A stretch of DNA of 64,000 nt from Trichomonas vaginalis G3. Taxonomy: Eukaryota; Parabasalia; Trichomonadida; Trichomonadidae. Below the pieces are notes generated by a model, which saw nothing but the letters and a program-made list of their open reading frames with translations, was not told the DNA's origin and did no database searches. Position numbers and translations under genes: made by a program. The stretch lies in NCBI RefSeq assembly GCF_026262505.1, contig NC_067204.1:1831797-1895796 (forward strand), given 5' to 3'. How positions within the stretch are numbered: position 1 is the stretch's first letter; every line of letters starts with the position of its first letter. Positions 9,817 through 21,383 of this stretch are shown here, piece after piece.

Positions 9817-9837
9817 AACTTAGTCTTACTAACTTTC

Positions 9838-9980
9838 ATTAGCTTTGTCAAAACTTACTAACATTTATTTTTGACAGTGATTTTGACTCTGACGATTGGA
9901 GTGACAGCAGCGATACTGAAGAATATGAACTATTGTGTGAAGCACAGCAATGGGAAGAGTTGCAATACTTTTGTAAGTGA
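9838..9980 (+). pseudogene. 3' fragment of small acidic-tailed Maverick gene
   Basis: Matches the C-terminal third of the protein at 52513-52833: LALSKLTNIYF, a one-base frameshift in a T run, an Asp/Ser-rich stretch, then EAQQWEELQYFCK and a stop. The acidic stretch differs between copies. The 5' part is missing. Confidence 0.65.
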
Positions 9981-10137
9981 GAACGTTTATTTTTTACAGT
10001 AGTGAAGTCGTTTGTGAAAACGTTAGTGAGGTGAAGTGGTTGGCGGCTTTATAAATATTTAAGGTTAAGTTGGTGTTGTCGTTGGTGTTGTAAAATATAC
10101 GTTAACGGTTTCGTAAAGTGTCAAATTCACATATCAA

Positions 10138-10170
10138 GTGTAAGGAGGCGCGCAGTGCCTCCGTACCCTT
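10138..10170. repeat. Maverick tip hairpin, left copy
   Basis: GGAGGC and GCCTCC flank GCGCAGT, about 20 bp from the point where homology between the two Mavericks ends. The right copy has the related sequence at 52345-52373. Probably part of the terminal inverted repeat. Confidence 0.55.
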
Positions 10171-10185
10171 GATATGTATATTAAT

Positions 10186-10902
10186 TATTTCTGCCAATTA
10201 ATAACTTTTGAATTCCGAATATTTTGTATTTTGGCTGGGATCCAAAAGAAATTGATTGGTTGCAAAGATATTCGAGCTTGTCCTTATCATAAGCACTGTA
10301 TGTATCATAAGAAAAACTTTGTGAAATTTTGATTGTTGCAACTGTATTCGGAGATTTACTTCTGAACAAAATGTATAATGTCGGTGAGAAATAAAGATGG
10401 TCTGTTGTGTAATTTATAACTTTGTATTGAAATGTTGGTTGATAATAAGAATAATTAAAATCGTAATCATCCGAAGATGTGCTTATGTTCAATCTAACAT
10501 CTGTTGGATCTAAGTAAACTGAGCAGTAATTCTTATTGATTTCATATTTTTTATTTGAATAATTGAAAGCTAGATCGTTCGATTTGGAAAGAAATTCTAT
10601 GGAATCGCAGTAATTTGAAAAGAAACTACACAAAATCTTACTTTATAATTATAATACGTGTTTGTTGATTTAAAATTAAAAGTTGGCTCTGTGATTTTCC
10701 ATATTTTGCTTGTGCATGATTCATAGTTAATACGCAAGTAATCGCTCATATATGTATCTTGTAGAATAAAATAATAACTAAATGATTTGTTATCTGCAAA
10801 TGAAAAAGTAATAATATCTTGACCATATGAACCAATGTCAATTAAATAATCTCCTGTTCTGTTAATTATACCATTGGTGATTGTATAGTAAAACCAGGAC
10901 AT
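10186..10902 (-). pseudogene. Surface protein gene, copy 0, 3' truncated by Maverick
   Basis: The first ~235 codons only; homology stops at 10186 where the Maverick tip begins. It also carries a 3-base insertion (near 10810) and a one-base deletion near 10615 that shifts the frame. Substitutions here, such as SKSND for SESND, are not seen in the other copies, consistent with being the oldest or edge unit. Confidence 0.85.
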
Positions 10903-11400
10903 TCACAATGATTTTAATTTGAAAGCGGATCTATTCAGAATGAATTTTGAATATTTTACACAGTCAGATTGTCAAATCATTTTAGTTTATTGGATAATTC
11001 TTTTAATGTATTATTTTTAAAATTTTAAAAATAAAATAAAAGTGGATCCAAAATTTTTGTATCAGAATGGGTCAATATTTCATGAATCAGTCCTCAAGAA
11101 CAAAAATGAAGAAGGTCGTAATTGCCTTATGCATCTAAGCTACTATCCAAAAAAGAGAAATTGGATTAGAAAAGGATTATGAGTGATTGAAATTAATACG
11201 TGTGCGAATAACCATGGATTTGTAAAAATTAATGCTTCAGAAATACAACATTTTGCTATTGAGAATTCCTTGTAAAGTCCAAATCTCAAAATACATAATT
11301 TTATATTTAGTTTGTTTGATGTTGAAACTATATTACCACCAAGAAGAGACAATATTATCTTAGTAAACATGTTTCAATTAATTTGATGTTCATGGATATA

Positions 11401-11810
11401 AACTGCGAGTCAAAAGGCGTACCTACCTTCAACTTTTTGAGAGAAGTCATACAATTAATTATATGAGTTTCTCTCAAAAAGTCGATTTCTGCCAGGTACA
11501 CCTTTTGGACCGCACAAGCTATTTGCTCTAATTCGATATAACAACAAAGGATCATAAAACAGATATAAATATAGGATGAACTGATACGATTTTTTCGGGT
11601 CTAACTTCAAAATTTAAGATTTCGAAATTTAATACAAGCTTCAAACCAGAAATTTAAGCATAAATAGAAGCTGATTTGCTACCTATTGCACGTGAAGCTT
11701 ATTTGAGCTCTAATATTTAATAATTTTCTCTCGCTCTCAGTGAAGGCACCGTTAGCATTAGAAATGTAAACTATTCAAAAATTGATAGGTCCGCCTTTTG
11801 ATTCGCAGTT
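11401..11810. mobile_element. MITE, copy 0, TA target site
   Basis: 410 bp bounded by AACTGCGAGTCAAAAGGCG and its near inverted repeat ending CCTTTTGATTCGCAGTT, with TA on both sides. Inside lies a second imperfect inverted repeat with arms containing CTTTTTGAGAGAA. No coding capacity. TA duplication suggests mobilisation by a Tc1/mariner-type transposase. It recurs at the same place in each unit, so it was inserted before the array expanded. Confidence 0.75.
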
Positions 11811-11891
11811 TAAAGCATAAATTTTGTCAATTAAATTTTAATTACAGAATAAAAAGAAAAGTCAATAAAAGCATATGAAAGCTGACACGAA

Positions 11892-12155
11892 TTATTCATA
11901 AGGATTATCGAATAATGATTTCGATTTTTGTGAATAATTTGGTATTTCTTTTGTTTCGATTAAATATGGATTTATTTGAACCTCTTCTAAAGGTAATGGT
12001 TCGGATTTATTAGATACTTCTTCTAATAGACAACTTCTATTATCAATGAAATGTTCATGAATTATTGATTGTGTTTCCTCTCTTTTTTCTTTTTTTTTAA
12101 GACATAAAAGAGGAATTGCAATGCTTGATGGTAATGATAGTCTTATTGTTATCAA
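11892..12155 (-). pseudogene. Tail-only relic of a second surface-protein gene, copy 0
   Basis: 88 codons including the stop, no ATG; the frame opens with TTG. It encodes a short hydrophobic stretch, KKK, then a tail aligned with the main gene: LPLEE, INPY, KEIPNY and the terminal FDNPYE (main gene FENPYE). The ectodomain is absent. It begins 211 bp past the main gene stop. Most likely the remains of an older tandem duplicate; a spliced alternative tail is possible but no trichomonad splice motif was noticed. Confidence 0.6.
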
Positions 12156-12366
12156 TTAAAATTATCTCCCATCCTATATAATAAAATTTGATTCAATATT
12201 ACTAAATACTTTATGTTTCTTAATAATTGAGATGCCTAAAATGTTGATAATGTTGTTATAAACTTATTTTCACACGCTCAATCTTATGGGAGTAATAAGA
12301 ATTGTAATAAAAAAAACATTATAAATCTTTAAAGATTCGTTCATAAACAATATATAAAAAAAATAG

Positions 12367-13941
12367 TTATTCATAAGGATTCTCGAAATAAGTATTTGAT
12401 TGTTCTTGCTTTGGATTATATGCTGGTGCTTTATATTCATTAGGATATGGATTGCTGTTCGTTTCTTCTAAAGGTAAATCTTTTTCGGTTTTATCAACAA
12501 GGCTTTGATTAATTGGATTTTCAGCTCTGAATTTTCTGTGTCTATAACATAAGTAAGCAGCGACAGCAATGAGACCTGCTCCAACTGCTGCTCCAATAAT
12601 AATTTCCAAAACAGCACCTTCACTTAGTCCTTCATCACTATCATCATCAGAATAATTATGATCATCTGATTTTTGTTCAACTGGTTCTGATGAATTTATT
12701 TCATGATACGAATTATCAAAAATGATAAGAGATCTATGAGTTGAATTATTTCCTTTGATTAAATATGATGTATTATATTTGTCGCCAGCATGATAAAAAA
12801 ATAAGTAATCGTGTTTAGAATTAGTTATTGTTAGAAAAGGTTTTTCAACAATAATATTAGCTCTATTTATTTTTCCATAGACATCATAAATATCACCATC
12901 TTCGAAATGAACTGTTCCATTTGTGAAAGCAGTAACAACACATGTATGAGCTGTGTCCTGAGAAGTGAATTTGTAATTAGACCTTACATTTGTGATAATC
13001 GAAGTGCAATCATAATAATTCAAATTAAAAACAACAAAATTACATGGAATAGGTTCGTCACTGGAGGATTCTAATGTAATTGTACCTGTGTGAGCGAAAT
13101 AAATTGCTGAATATTGTGTATTTCCAAGAATTTCTAAAGATACTTCTGAAGTTCTTGCTTCTCCGGAAATGTTGCGATAATCAGTAAATACTACGTATTG
13201 TTCCTTATAAAAATTAAGTTTTGTTTGATTTCTGCCAATTAATAACTTTTGAATTCCGAATATTTTGTATTTTGGCTGGGATCCAAAAGAAATTGATTGG
13301 TTGCAAAGATATTCGAGCTTGTCCTTATCATAAGCACTGTATGTATCATAAGAAAAACTTTGTGAAATTTTGATTGTTGCAACTGTATTCGGAGATTTAC
13401 TTCTGAACAAAATGTATAATGTCGGTGAGAAATAAAGATGGTCTGTTGTGTAATTTATAACTTTGTATTGAAATGTTGGTTGATAATAAGAATAATTAAA
13501 ATCGTAATCATCCGAAGATGTGCTTATGTTCAATCTAACATCTGTTGGATCTAAGTAAACTGAGCAGTAATTCTTATTGATTTCATATTTTTTATTTGAA
13601 TAATTGAAAGCTAGATCGTTCGATTCGGATAGAAATTCTATGGAATCGCAGTAATTTGGAAAAGAAACTACACAAAATCTTACTTTATAATTATAATACG
13701 TGTTTGTTGATTTAAAATTAAAAGTTGGCTCTGTGATTTTCCATATTTTGCTTGTGCATGATTCATAGTTAATACGCAAGTAATCGCTCATATATGTATC
13801 TTGTAGAATAAAATAATAACTAAATGATTTGTTATCTGCAAATGAAAAAGTAATATCTTGACCATATGAACCAATGTCAATTAAATAATCTCCTGTTCTG
13901 TTAATTATACCATTGGTGATTGTATAGTAAAACCAGGACAT
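12367..13941 (-). CDS. Type I surface membrane protein with NPY-rich tail, copy 1 (intact)
   Basis: 524 aa. The ectodomain (1-~418) is Tyr/Ser/Asn-rich with several Cys and many N-glycosylation sequons (for example NRT at 14). A highly acidic stem (~419-442) precedes one transmembrane helix, about 443-464 (EIIIGAAVGAGLIAVAAYL), then CYRHRK and a ~60-residue cytoplasmic tail with NPYPNEY, AYNPK and a terminal FENPYE. NPxY-like tails are typical of sorting or endocytosis signals and occur in trichomonad surface proteins. No signal peptide is evident; an in-frame TGA directly precedes the ATG, so the start cannot be moved upstream. An initiator-like TCATT lies ~9 bases before the ATG. Inferred role: surface display or adhesion. 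No named family recognised with certainty. Confidence 0.8.
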   Translation of the reverse strand: MSWFYYTITNGIINRTGDYLIDIGSYGQDITFSFADNKSFSYYFILQDTYMSDYLRINYESCTSKIWKITEPTFNFKSTNTYYNYKVRFCVVSFPNYCDSIEFLSESNDLAFNYSNKKYEINKNYCSVYLDPTDVRLNISTSSDDYDFNYSYYQPTFQYKVINYTTDHLYFSPTLYILFRSKSPNTVATIKISQSFSYDTYSAYDKDKLEYLCNQSISFGSQPKYKIFGIQKLLIGRNQTKLNFYKEQYVVFTDYRNISGEARTSEVSLEILGNTQYSAIYFAHTGTITLESSSDEPIPCNFVVFNLNYYDCTSIITNVRSNYKFTSQDTAHTCVVTAFTNGTVHFEDGDIYDVYGKINRANIIVEKPFLTITNSKHDYLFFYHAGDKYNTSYLIKGNNSTHRSLIIFDNSYHEINSSEPVEQKSDDHNYSDDDSDEGLSEGAVLEIIIGAAVGAGLIAVAAYLCYRHRKFRAENPINQSLVDKTEKDLPLEETNSNPYPNEYKAPAYNPKQEQSNTYFENPYE

Positions 13942-13950
13942 TCACAATGA
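13942..13950 (-). promoter_or_regulatory. Initiator-like TCATT upstream of the array genes
   Basis: On the minus strand the ATG is preceded by TCATTGTGA. TCATT fits the trichomonad initiator TCAYW at the usual short distance. The same bases precede every array copy, including the frameshifted ones. Confidence 0.55.
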
Positions 13951-14437
13951 TTTTAATTTGAAAGCGGATCTATTCAGAATGAATTTTGAATATTTTACAC
14001 AGTCAGATTGTCAAATCATTTTAGTTTATTGGATAATTCTTTTAATGTATTATTTTTAAAATTTTAAAAATAAAATAAAAGTGGATCCAAAATTTTTGTA
14101 TCAGAATGGGTCAATTTCATGAATCAGTCCTCAAGAACAAAAATGAAGAAGGTCGTAATTGCCTTATGCATCTAAGCTACTATCCAAAAAAGAGAAATTG
14201 GATTAGAAAAGGATTATGAGTGATTGAAATTAATACGTGTGCGAATAACCATGGATTTGTAAAAATTAATGCTTCAGAAATACAACATTTTGCTATTGAG
14301 AATTCCTTGTAAAGTCCAAATCTCAAAATACATAATTTTATATTTAGTTTGTTTGATGTTGAAACTATATTACCACCAAGAAGAGACAATATTATCTTAG
14401 TAAACATGTTTCAATTAATTTGATGTTCATGGATATA

Positions 14438-14847
14438 AACTGCGAGTCAAAAGGCGTACCTACCTTCAACTTTTTGAGAGAAGTCATACAATTAATTATA
14501 TGAGTTTCTCTCAAAAAGTCGATTTCTGCCAGGTACACCTTTTGGACCGCACAAGCTATTTGCTCTAATTCGATATAACAACAAAGGATCATAAAACAGA
14601 TATAAATATAGGATGAACTGATACGATTTTTTCGGGTCTAACTTCAAAATTTAAGATTTCGAAATTTAATACAAGCTTCAAACCAGAAATTTAAGCATAA
14701 ATAGAAGCTGATTTGCTACCTATTGCACGTGAAGCTTATTTGAGCTCTAATATTTAATAATTTTCTCTCGCTCTCAGTGAAGGCACCGTTAGCATTAGAA
14801 ATGTAAACTATTCAAAAATTGATAGGTCCGCCTTTTGATTCGCAGTT
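14438..14847. mobile_element. MITE, copy 1
   Basis: 410 bp with the same termini, TA flanks and internal inverted repeat as copy 0. Confidence 0.75.
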
Positions 14848-14928
14848 TAAAGCATAAATTTTGTCAATTAAATTTTAATTACAGAATAAAAAGAAAAGTC
14901 AATAAAAGCATATGAAAGCTGACACGAA

Positions 14929-15190
14929 TTATTCATAAGGATTATCGAATAATGATTTCGATTTTTGTGAATAATTTGGTATTTCTTTTGTTTCGATTAA
15001 ATATGGATTTATTTGAACCTCTTCTAAAGGTAATGGTTCGGATTTATTAGATACTTCTTCTAATAGACAACTTCTATTATCAATGAAATGTTCATGAATT
15101 ATTGATTGTGTTTCCTCTTTTTTCTTTTTTTTTAAGACATAAAAGAGGAATTGCAATGCTTGATGGTAATGATAGTCTTATTGTTATCAA
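14929..15190 (-). pseudogene. Tail-only relic, copy 1
   Basis: Two bases shorter than copy 0 in the CT/T run near 15118-15133, so the frame upstream of the Lys stretch differs. The C-terminal NPY-type tail is unchanged. Confidence 0.55.
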
Positions 15191-15401
15191 TTAAAATTAT
15201 CTCCCATCCTATATAATAAAATTTGATTCAATATTACTAAATACTTTATGTTTCTTAATAATTGAGATGCCTAAAATGTTGATAATGTTGTTATAAACTT
15301 ATTTTCACACGCTCAATCTTATGGGAGTAATAAGAATTGTAATAAAAAAAACATTATAAATCTTTAAAGATTCGTTCATAAACAATATATAAAAAAAATA
15401 G

Positions 15402-16975
15402 TTATTCATAAGGATTCTCGAAATAAGTATTTGATTGTTCTTGCTTTGGATTATATGCTGGTGCTTTATATTCATTAGGATATGGATTGCTGTTCGTTTC
15501 TTCTAAAGGTAAATCTTTTTCGGTTTTATCAACAAGGCTTTGATTAATTGGATTTTCAGCTCTGAATTTTCTGTGTCTATAACATAAGTAAGCAGCGACA
15601 GCAATGAGACCTGCTCCAACTGCTGCTCCAATAATAATTTCCAAAACAGCACCTTCACTTAGTCCTTCATCACTATCATCATCAGAATAATTATGATCAT
15701 CTGATTTTTGTTCAACTGGTTCTGATGAATTTATTTCATGATACGAATTATCAAAAATGATAAGAGATCTATGAGTTGAATTATTTCCTTTGATTAAATA
15801 TGATGTATTATATTTGTCGCCAGCATGATAAAAAAATAAGTAATCGTGTTTAGAATTAGTTATTGTTAGAAAAGGTTTTTCAACAATAATATTAGCTCTA
15901 TTTATTTTTCCATAGACATCATAAATATCACCATCTTCGAAATGAACTGTTCCATTTGTGAAAGCAGTAACAACACATGTATGAGCTGTGTCCTGAGAAG
16001 TGAATTTGTAATTAGACCTTACATTTGTGATAATCGAAGTGCAATCATAATAATTCAAATTAAAAACAACAAAATTACATGGAATAGGTTCGTCACTGGA
16101 GGATTCTAATGTAATTGTACCTGTGTGAGCGAAATAAATTGCTGAATATTGTGTATTTCCAAGAATTTCTAAAGATACTTCTGAAGTTCTTGCTTCTCCG
16201 GAAATGTTGCGATAATCAGTAAATACTACGTATTGTTCCTTATAAAAATTAAGTTTTGTTTGATTTCTGCCAATTAATAACTTTTGAATTCCGAATATTT
16301 TGTATTTTGGCTGGGATCCAAAAGAAATTGATTGGTTGCAAAGATATCGAGCTTGTCCTTATCATAAGCACTGTATGTATCATAAGAAAAACTTTGTGAA
16401 ATTTTGATTGTTGCAACTGTATTCGGAGATTTACTTCTGAACAAAATGTATAATGTCGGTGAGAAATAAAGATGGTCTGTTGTGTAATTTATAACTTTGT
16501 ATTGAAATGTTGGTTGATAATAAGAATAATTAAAATCGTAATCATCCGAAGATGTGCTTATGTTCAATCTAACATCTGTTGGATCTAAGTAAACTGAGCA
16601 GTAATTCTTATTGATTTCATATTTTTTATTTGAATAATTGAAAGCTAGATCGTTCGATTCGGATAGAAATTCTATGGAATCGCAGTAATTTGGAAAAGAA
16701 ACTACACAAAATCTTACTTTATAATTATAATACGTGTTTGTTGATTTAAAATTAAAAGTTGGCTCTGTGATTTTCCATATTTTGCTTGTGCATGATTCAT
16801 AGTTAATACGCAAGTAATCGCTCATATATGTATCTTGTAGAATAAAATAATAACTAAATGATTTGTTATCTGCAAATGAAAAAGTAATATCTTGACCATA
16901 TGAACCAATGTCAATTAAATAATCTCCTGTTCTGTTAATTATACCATTGGTGATTGTATAGTAAAACCAGGACAT
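15402..16975 (-). pseudogene. Surface protein gene, copy 2, frameshifted
   Basis: One base (T) is missing at about 16347 (AGATATCGAG instead of AGATATTCGAG). The first ~210 codons are open, then the frame shifts; the 3' 218 codons with stem, transmembrane helix and tail are open in the original frame. Shares this deletion with copy 3, so it was probably inherited by duplication rather than being a random sequencing error. Confidence 0.8.
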
Positions 16976-17473
16976 TCACAATGATTTTAATTTGAAAGCG
17001 GATCTATTCAGAATGAATTTTGAATATTTTACACAGTCAGATTGTCAAATCATTTTAGTTTATTGGATAATTCTTTTAATGTATTATTTTTAAAATTTTA
17101 AAAATAAAATAAAAGTGGATCCAAAATTTTTGTATCAGAATGGGTCAATATTTCATGAATCAGTCCTCAAGAACAAAAATGAAGAAGGTCGTAATTGCCT
17201 TATGCATCTAAGCTACTATCCAAAAAAGAGAAATTGGATTAGAAAAGGATTATGAGTGATTGAAATTAATACGTGTGCGAATAACCATGGATTTGTAAAA
17301 ATTAATGCTTCAGAAATACAACATTTTGCTATTGAGAATTCCTTGTAAAGTCCAAATCTCAAAATACATAATTTTATATTTAGTTTGTTTGATGTTGAAA
17401 CTATATTACCACCAAGAAGAGACAATATTATCTTAGTAAACATGTTTCAATTAATTTGATGTTCATGGATATA

Positions 17474-17883
17474 AACTGCGAGTCAAAAGGCGTACCTACC
17501 TTCAACTTTTTGAGAGAAGTCATACAATTAATTATATGAGTTTCTCTCAAAAAGTCGATTTCTGCCAGGTACACCTTTTGGACCGCACAAGCTATTTGCT
17601 CTAATTCGATATAACAACAAAGGATCATAAAACAGATATAAATATAGGATGAACTGATACGATTTTTTCGGGTCTAACTTCAAAATTTAAGATTTCGAAA
17701 TTTAATACAAGCTTCAAACCAGAAATTTAAGCATAAATAGAAGCTGATTTGCTACCTATTGCACGTGAAGCTTATTTGAGCTCTAATATTTAATAATTTT
17801 CTCTCGCTCTCAGTGAAGGCACCGTTAGCATTAGAAATGTAAACTATTCAAAAATTGATAGGTCCGCCTTTTGATTCGCAGTT
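17474..17883. mobile_element. MITE, copy 2
   Basis: 410 bp, same termini and TA flanks as copy 0. Confidence 0.75.
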
Positions 17884-17964
17884 TAAAGCATAAATTTTGT
17901 CAATTAAATTTTAATTACAGAATAAAAAGAAAAGTCAATAAAAGCATATGAAAGCTGACACGAA

Positions 17965-18228
17965 TTATTCATAAGGATTATCGAATAATGATTTCGATTT
18001 TTGTGAATAATTTGGTATTTCTTTTGTTTCGATTAAATATGGATTTATTTGAACCTCTTCTAAAGGTAATGGTTCGGATTTATTAGATACTTCTTCTAAT
18101 AGACAACTTCTATTATCAATGAAATGTTCATGAATTATTGATTGTGTTTCCTCTCTTTTTTCTTTTTTTTTAAGACATAAAAGAGGAATTGCAATGCTTG
18201 ATGGTAATGATAGTCTTATTGTTATCAA
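17965..18228 (-). pseudogene. Tail-only relic, copy 2
   Basis: Same as copy 0: no ATG, tail motifs retained, ends FDNPYE. Confidence 0.55.
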
Positions 18229-18439
18229 TTAAAATTATCTCCCATCCTATATAATAAAATTTGATTCAATATTACTAAATACTTTATGTTTCTTAATAAT
18301 TGAGATGCCTAAAATGTTGATAATGTTGTTATAAACTTATTTTCACACGCTCAATCTTATGGGAGTAATAAGAATTGTAATAAAAAAAACATTATAAATC
18401 TTTAAAGATTCGTTCATAAACAATATATAAAAAAAATAG

Positions 18440-20016
18440 TTATTCATAAGGATTCTCGAAATAAGTATTTGATTGTTCTTGCTTTGGATTATATGCTGGT
18501 GCTTTATATTCATTAGGATATGGATTGCTGTTCGTTTCTTCTAAAGGTAAATCTTTTTCGGTTTTATCAACAAGGCTTTGATTAATTGGATTTTCAGCTC
18601 TGAATTTTCTGTGTCTATAACATAAGTAAGCAGCGACAGCAATGAGACCTGCTCCAACTGCTGCTCCAATAATAATTTCCAAAACAGCACCTTCACTTAG
18701 TCCTTCATCACTATCATCATCAGAATAATTATGATCATCTGATTTTTGTTCAACTGGTTCTGATGAATTTATTTCATGATACGAATTATCAAAAATGATA
18801 AGAGATCTATGAGTTGAATTATTTCCTTTGATTAAATATGATGTATTATATTTGTCGCCAGCATGATAAAAAAATAAGTAATCGTGTTTAGAATTAGTTA
18901 TTGTTAGAAAAGGTTTTTCAACAATAATATTAGCTCTATTTATTTTTCCATAGACATCATAAATATCACCATCTTCGAAATGAACTGTTCCATTTGTGAA
19001 AGCAGTAACAACACATGTATGAGCTGTGTCCTGAGAAGTGAATTTGTAATTAGACCTTACATTTGTGATAATCGAAGTGCAATCATAATAATTCAAATTA
19101 AAAACAACAAAATTACATGGAATAGGTTCGTCACTGGAGGATTCTAATGTAATTGTACCTGTGTGAGCGAAATAAATTGCTGAATATTGTGTATTTCCAA
19201 GAATTTCTAAAGATACTTCTGAAGTTCTTGCTTCTCCGGAAATGTTGCGATAATCAGTAAATACTACGTATTGTTCCTTATAAAAATTAAGTTTTGTTTG
19301 ATTTCTGCCAATTAATAACTTTTGATTAATTCCGAATATTTTGTATTTTGGCTGGGATCCAAAAGAAATTGATTGGTTGCAAAGATATCGAGCTTGTCCT
19401 TATCATAAGCACTGTATGTATCATAAGAAAAACTTTGTGAAATTTTGATTGTTGCAACTGTATTCGGAGATTTACTTCTGAACAAAATGTATAATGTCGG
19501 TGAGAAATAAAGATGGTCTGTTGTGTAATTTATAACTTTGTATTGAAATGTTGGTTGATAATAAGAATAATTAAAATCGTAATCATCCGAAGATGTGCTT
19601 ATGTTCAATCTAACATCTGTTGGATCTAAGTAAACTGAGCAGTAATTCTTATTGATTTCATATTTTTTATTTGAATAATTGAAAGCTAGATCGTTCGATT
19701 CGGATAGAAATTCTATGGAATCGCAGTAATTTGGAAAAGAAACTACACAAAATCTTACTTTATAATTATAATACGTGTTTGTTGATTTAAAATTAAAAGT
19801 TGGCTCTGTGATTTTCCATATTTTGCTTGTGCATGATTCATAGTTAATACGCAAGTAATCGCTCATATATGTATCTTGTAGAATAAAATAATAACTAAAT
19901 GATTTGTTATCTGCAAATGAAAAAGTAATATCTTGACCATATGAACCAATGTCAATTAAATAATCTCCTGTTCTGTTAATTATACCATTGGTGATTGTAT
20001 AGTAAAACCAGGACAT
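18440..20016 (-). pseudogene. Surface protein gene, copy 3, frameshifted
   Basis: Carries the same AGATATCGAG one-base deletion as copy 2, at about 19386, and in addition a 3-base insertion at about 19325. The 5' ~230 codons and the 3' 218 codons are each open in different frames. Confidence 0.8.
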
Positions 20017-21071
20017 TCACAATGATTTTAATTTGAAAGCGGATCTATTCAGAATGAATTTTGAATATTTTACACAGTCAGATTGTCAAATCATTTTAGT
20101 TTATTGGATAATCTTTTAATGTATTATTTTTAAAATTTTAAAAATAAAATAAAAGTGGATCCAAAATTTTTGTATCAGAATGGGTCAATATTTCATGAAT
20201 CAGTCCTCAAGAACAAAAATGAAGAAGGTCGTAATTGCCTTATGCATCTAAGCTACTATCCAAAAAAGAGAAATTGGATTAGAAAAGGATTATGAGTGAT
20301 TGAAATTAATACGTGTGCGAATAACCATGGATTTGTAAAAATTAATGCTTCAGAAATACAACATTTTGCTATTGAGAATTCCTTGTATAGATCCGTATTT
20401 TTCCCAAGTGAGGGGGGTATCTCCAATCCCAGCCCTATCGTCCTCCCAGTGTCAGTTTTCAATATAAAATCCAAATTTTTTTTGAAAATAAAAATTTCGA
20501 GAAATTTTTCTGATTTTTTTTCTTTGATTTCAATAATTCAAAATAAATTTGGGACTAAAAAGACACTATTTAATGAAATTCATATGAGTGAATGTGGATA
20601 AATACTCTCAAAACATACAATTTATCTATTTTTTCTTTATATTATCAACTAATTAGTGATAATTTTTTTGAATCAGATTTTTTTTTCATTAAAAACATAA
20701 TATATAACACAACAATGATGCACACATACGTATCTACACATCAAAATATAAAGCTTGTTTTGGTCTGGGCATCCCAACCCAAAATTCTTTAAAAATTGAA
20801 TAAAATTGAATACTTGGGGCTGGGATACCCATCCCAAAACCGAATTGAATTTTTTGAATTAAAGAATATATTATGTATTTTATAATATACATGTGATGTC
20901 TATAAAAAATACTAAATTCTAAAAAAAATTCAATTTATTCAAAACGTATACTAAGTGATCACGCCACTAACTAAAAAGGGAGTCCTTGGAGCTCTTGATC
21001 TCTTGTCAGTAGAGTTCATAATGAGGCATGGCATCTACTGATTAGAGATCAGAGCAATCCTACCTTACCTT

Positions 21072-21365
21072 CAGGAGCTACAAAGCTCCTAATCGTTACG
21101 AGAGGGAGCCTTGGAGCTCCTGAAGCTCATCAGCAGAGGCTATTTAGCATTTGGGCCTCTTCTGATGAAAGATGCGAAACACGTCTACGAACCAGGAGCT
21201 TCAAAACTTCTAATCCTTACTAAAGGGAGCTTTGGAGCTCCTGAGTCTCCATCAACAGAGTCCCAGATGGTAAATGTCCTTTGCTGATGAAAGATGCGAA
21301 ACACATCTACGAACCAGGAGCTCCAAAGCTCCTAATCCTTACGAAAGGGAGCTTTGGAGCTCCTG
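21072..21365. repeat. Three ~122 bp multi-hairpin modules
   Basis: Three 51-base stem-loops start at 21072, 21193 and 21315. In the third, CAGGAGCTCCAAAGCTCC pairs perfectly with its inverse across a 14-base loop. Linkers contain a second small inverted repeat (CAGCAGAGGC type) and AGATGCGAAACACATCT. The same module occurs inverted at 43854-44026. Confidence 0.75.
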
Positions 21366-21383
21366 AAACTCCTTTTACTATAA

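Larger units (their letters stand above)
1..10185 (-). mobile_element. Left Maverick/Polinton copy, degenerate, one tip at about 10185
   Basis: The segment carries a retroviral-type integrase, an A32/FtsK-like packaging ATPase, capsid-like proteins and a tail-fibre-like protein, the hallmark set of Maverick/Polinton elements. It is an inverted, nearly collinear copy of 52336-64000. Homology between the copies continues to an ATTAATA-type tip at about 10185 here and 52336 there, where unrelated sequence begins on each side. The element runs off the window at base 1, so polymerase B and protease genes are not visible. Several genes are frameshifted, so this copy is probably not autonomous. Confidence 0.85.

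Noticed and set aside
14180-14592. 75- and 66-codon ORFs repeated in each array unit
   Set aside because: They lie in the spacer and MITE and cross the inverted repeat. Their conservation only reflects identity of the units.
20296-20792. ORFs of 101 and 66 codons across the transposon edge at 20387
   Set aside because: They span the array/transposon junction or lie in low-complexity AT sequence and are chance frames.
21286-21320. CTGATGA...GAAAC resembling a hammerhead ribozyme core
   Set aside because: The seven bases between CTGATGA and GAAAC cannot form stem II, and no matching cleavage-site strand was found; a small AGATG/CATCT hairpin explains the bases better.
21072-21365. Regularly spaced short repeats as a CRISPR-like array
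   Set aside because: Only three units, the linkers are related rather than unique spacers, and the setting is a eukaryotic transposon.
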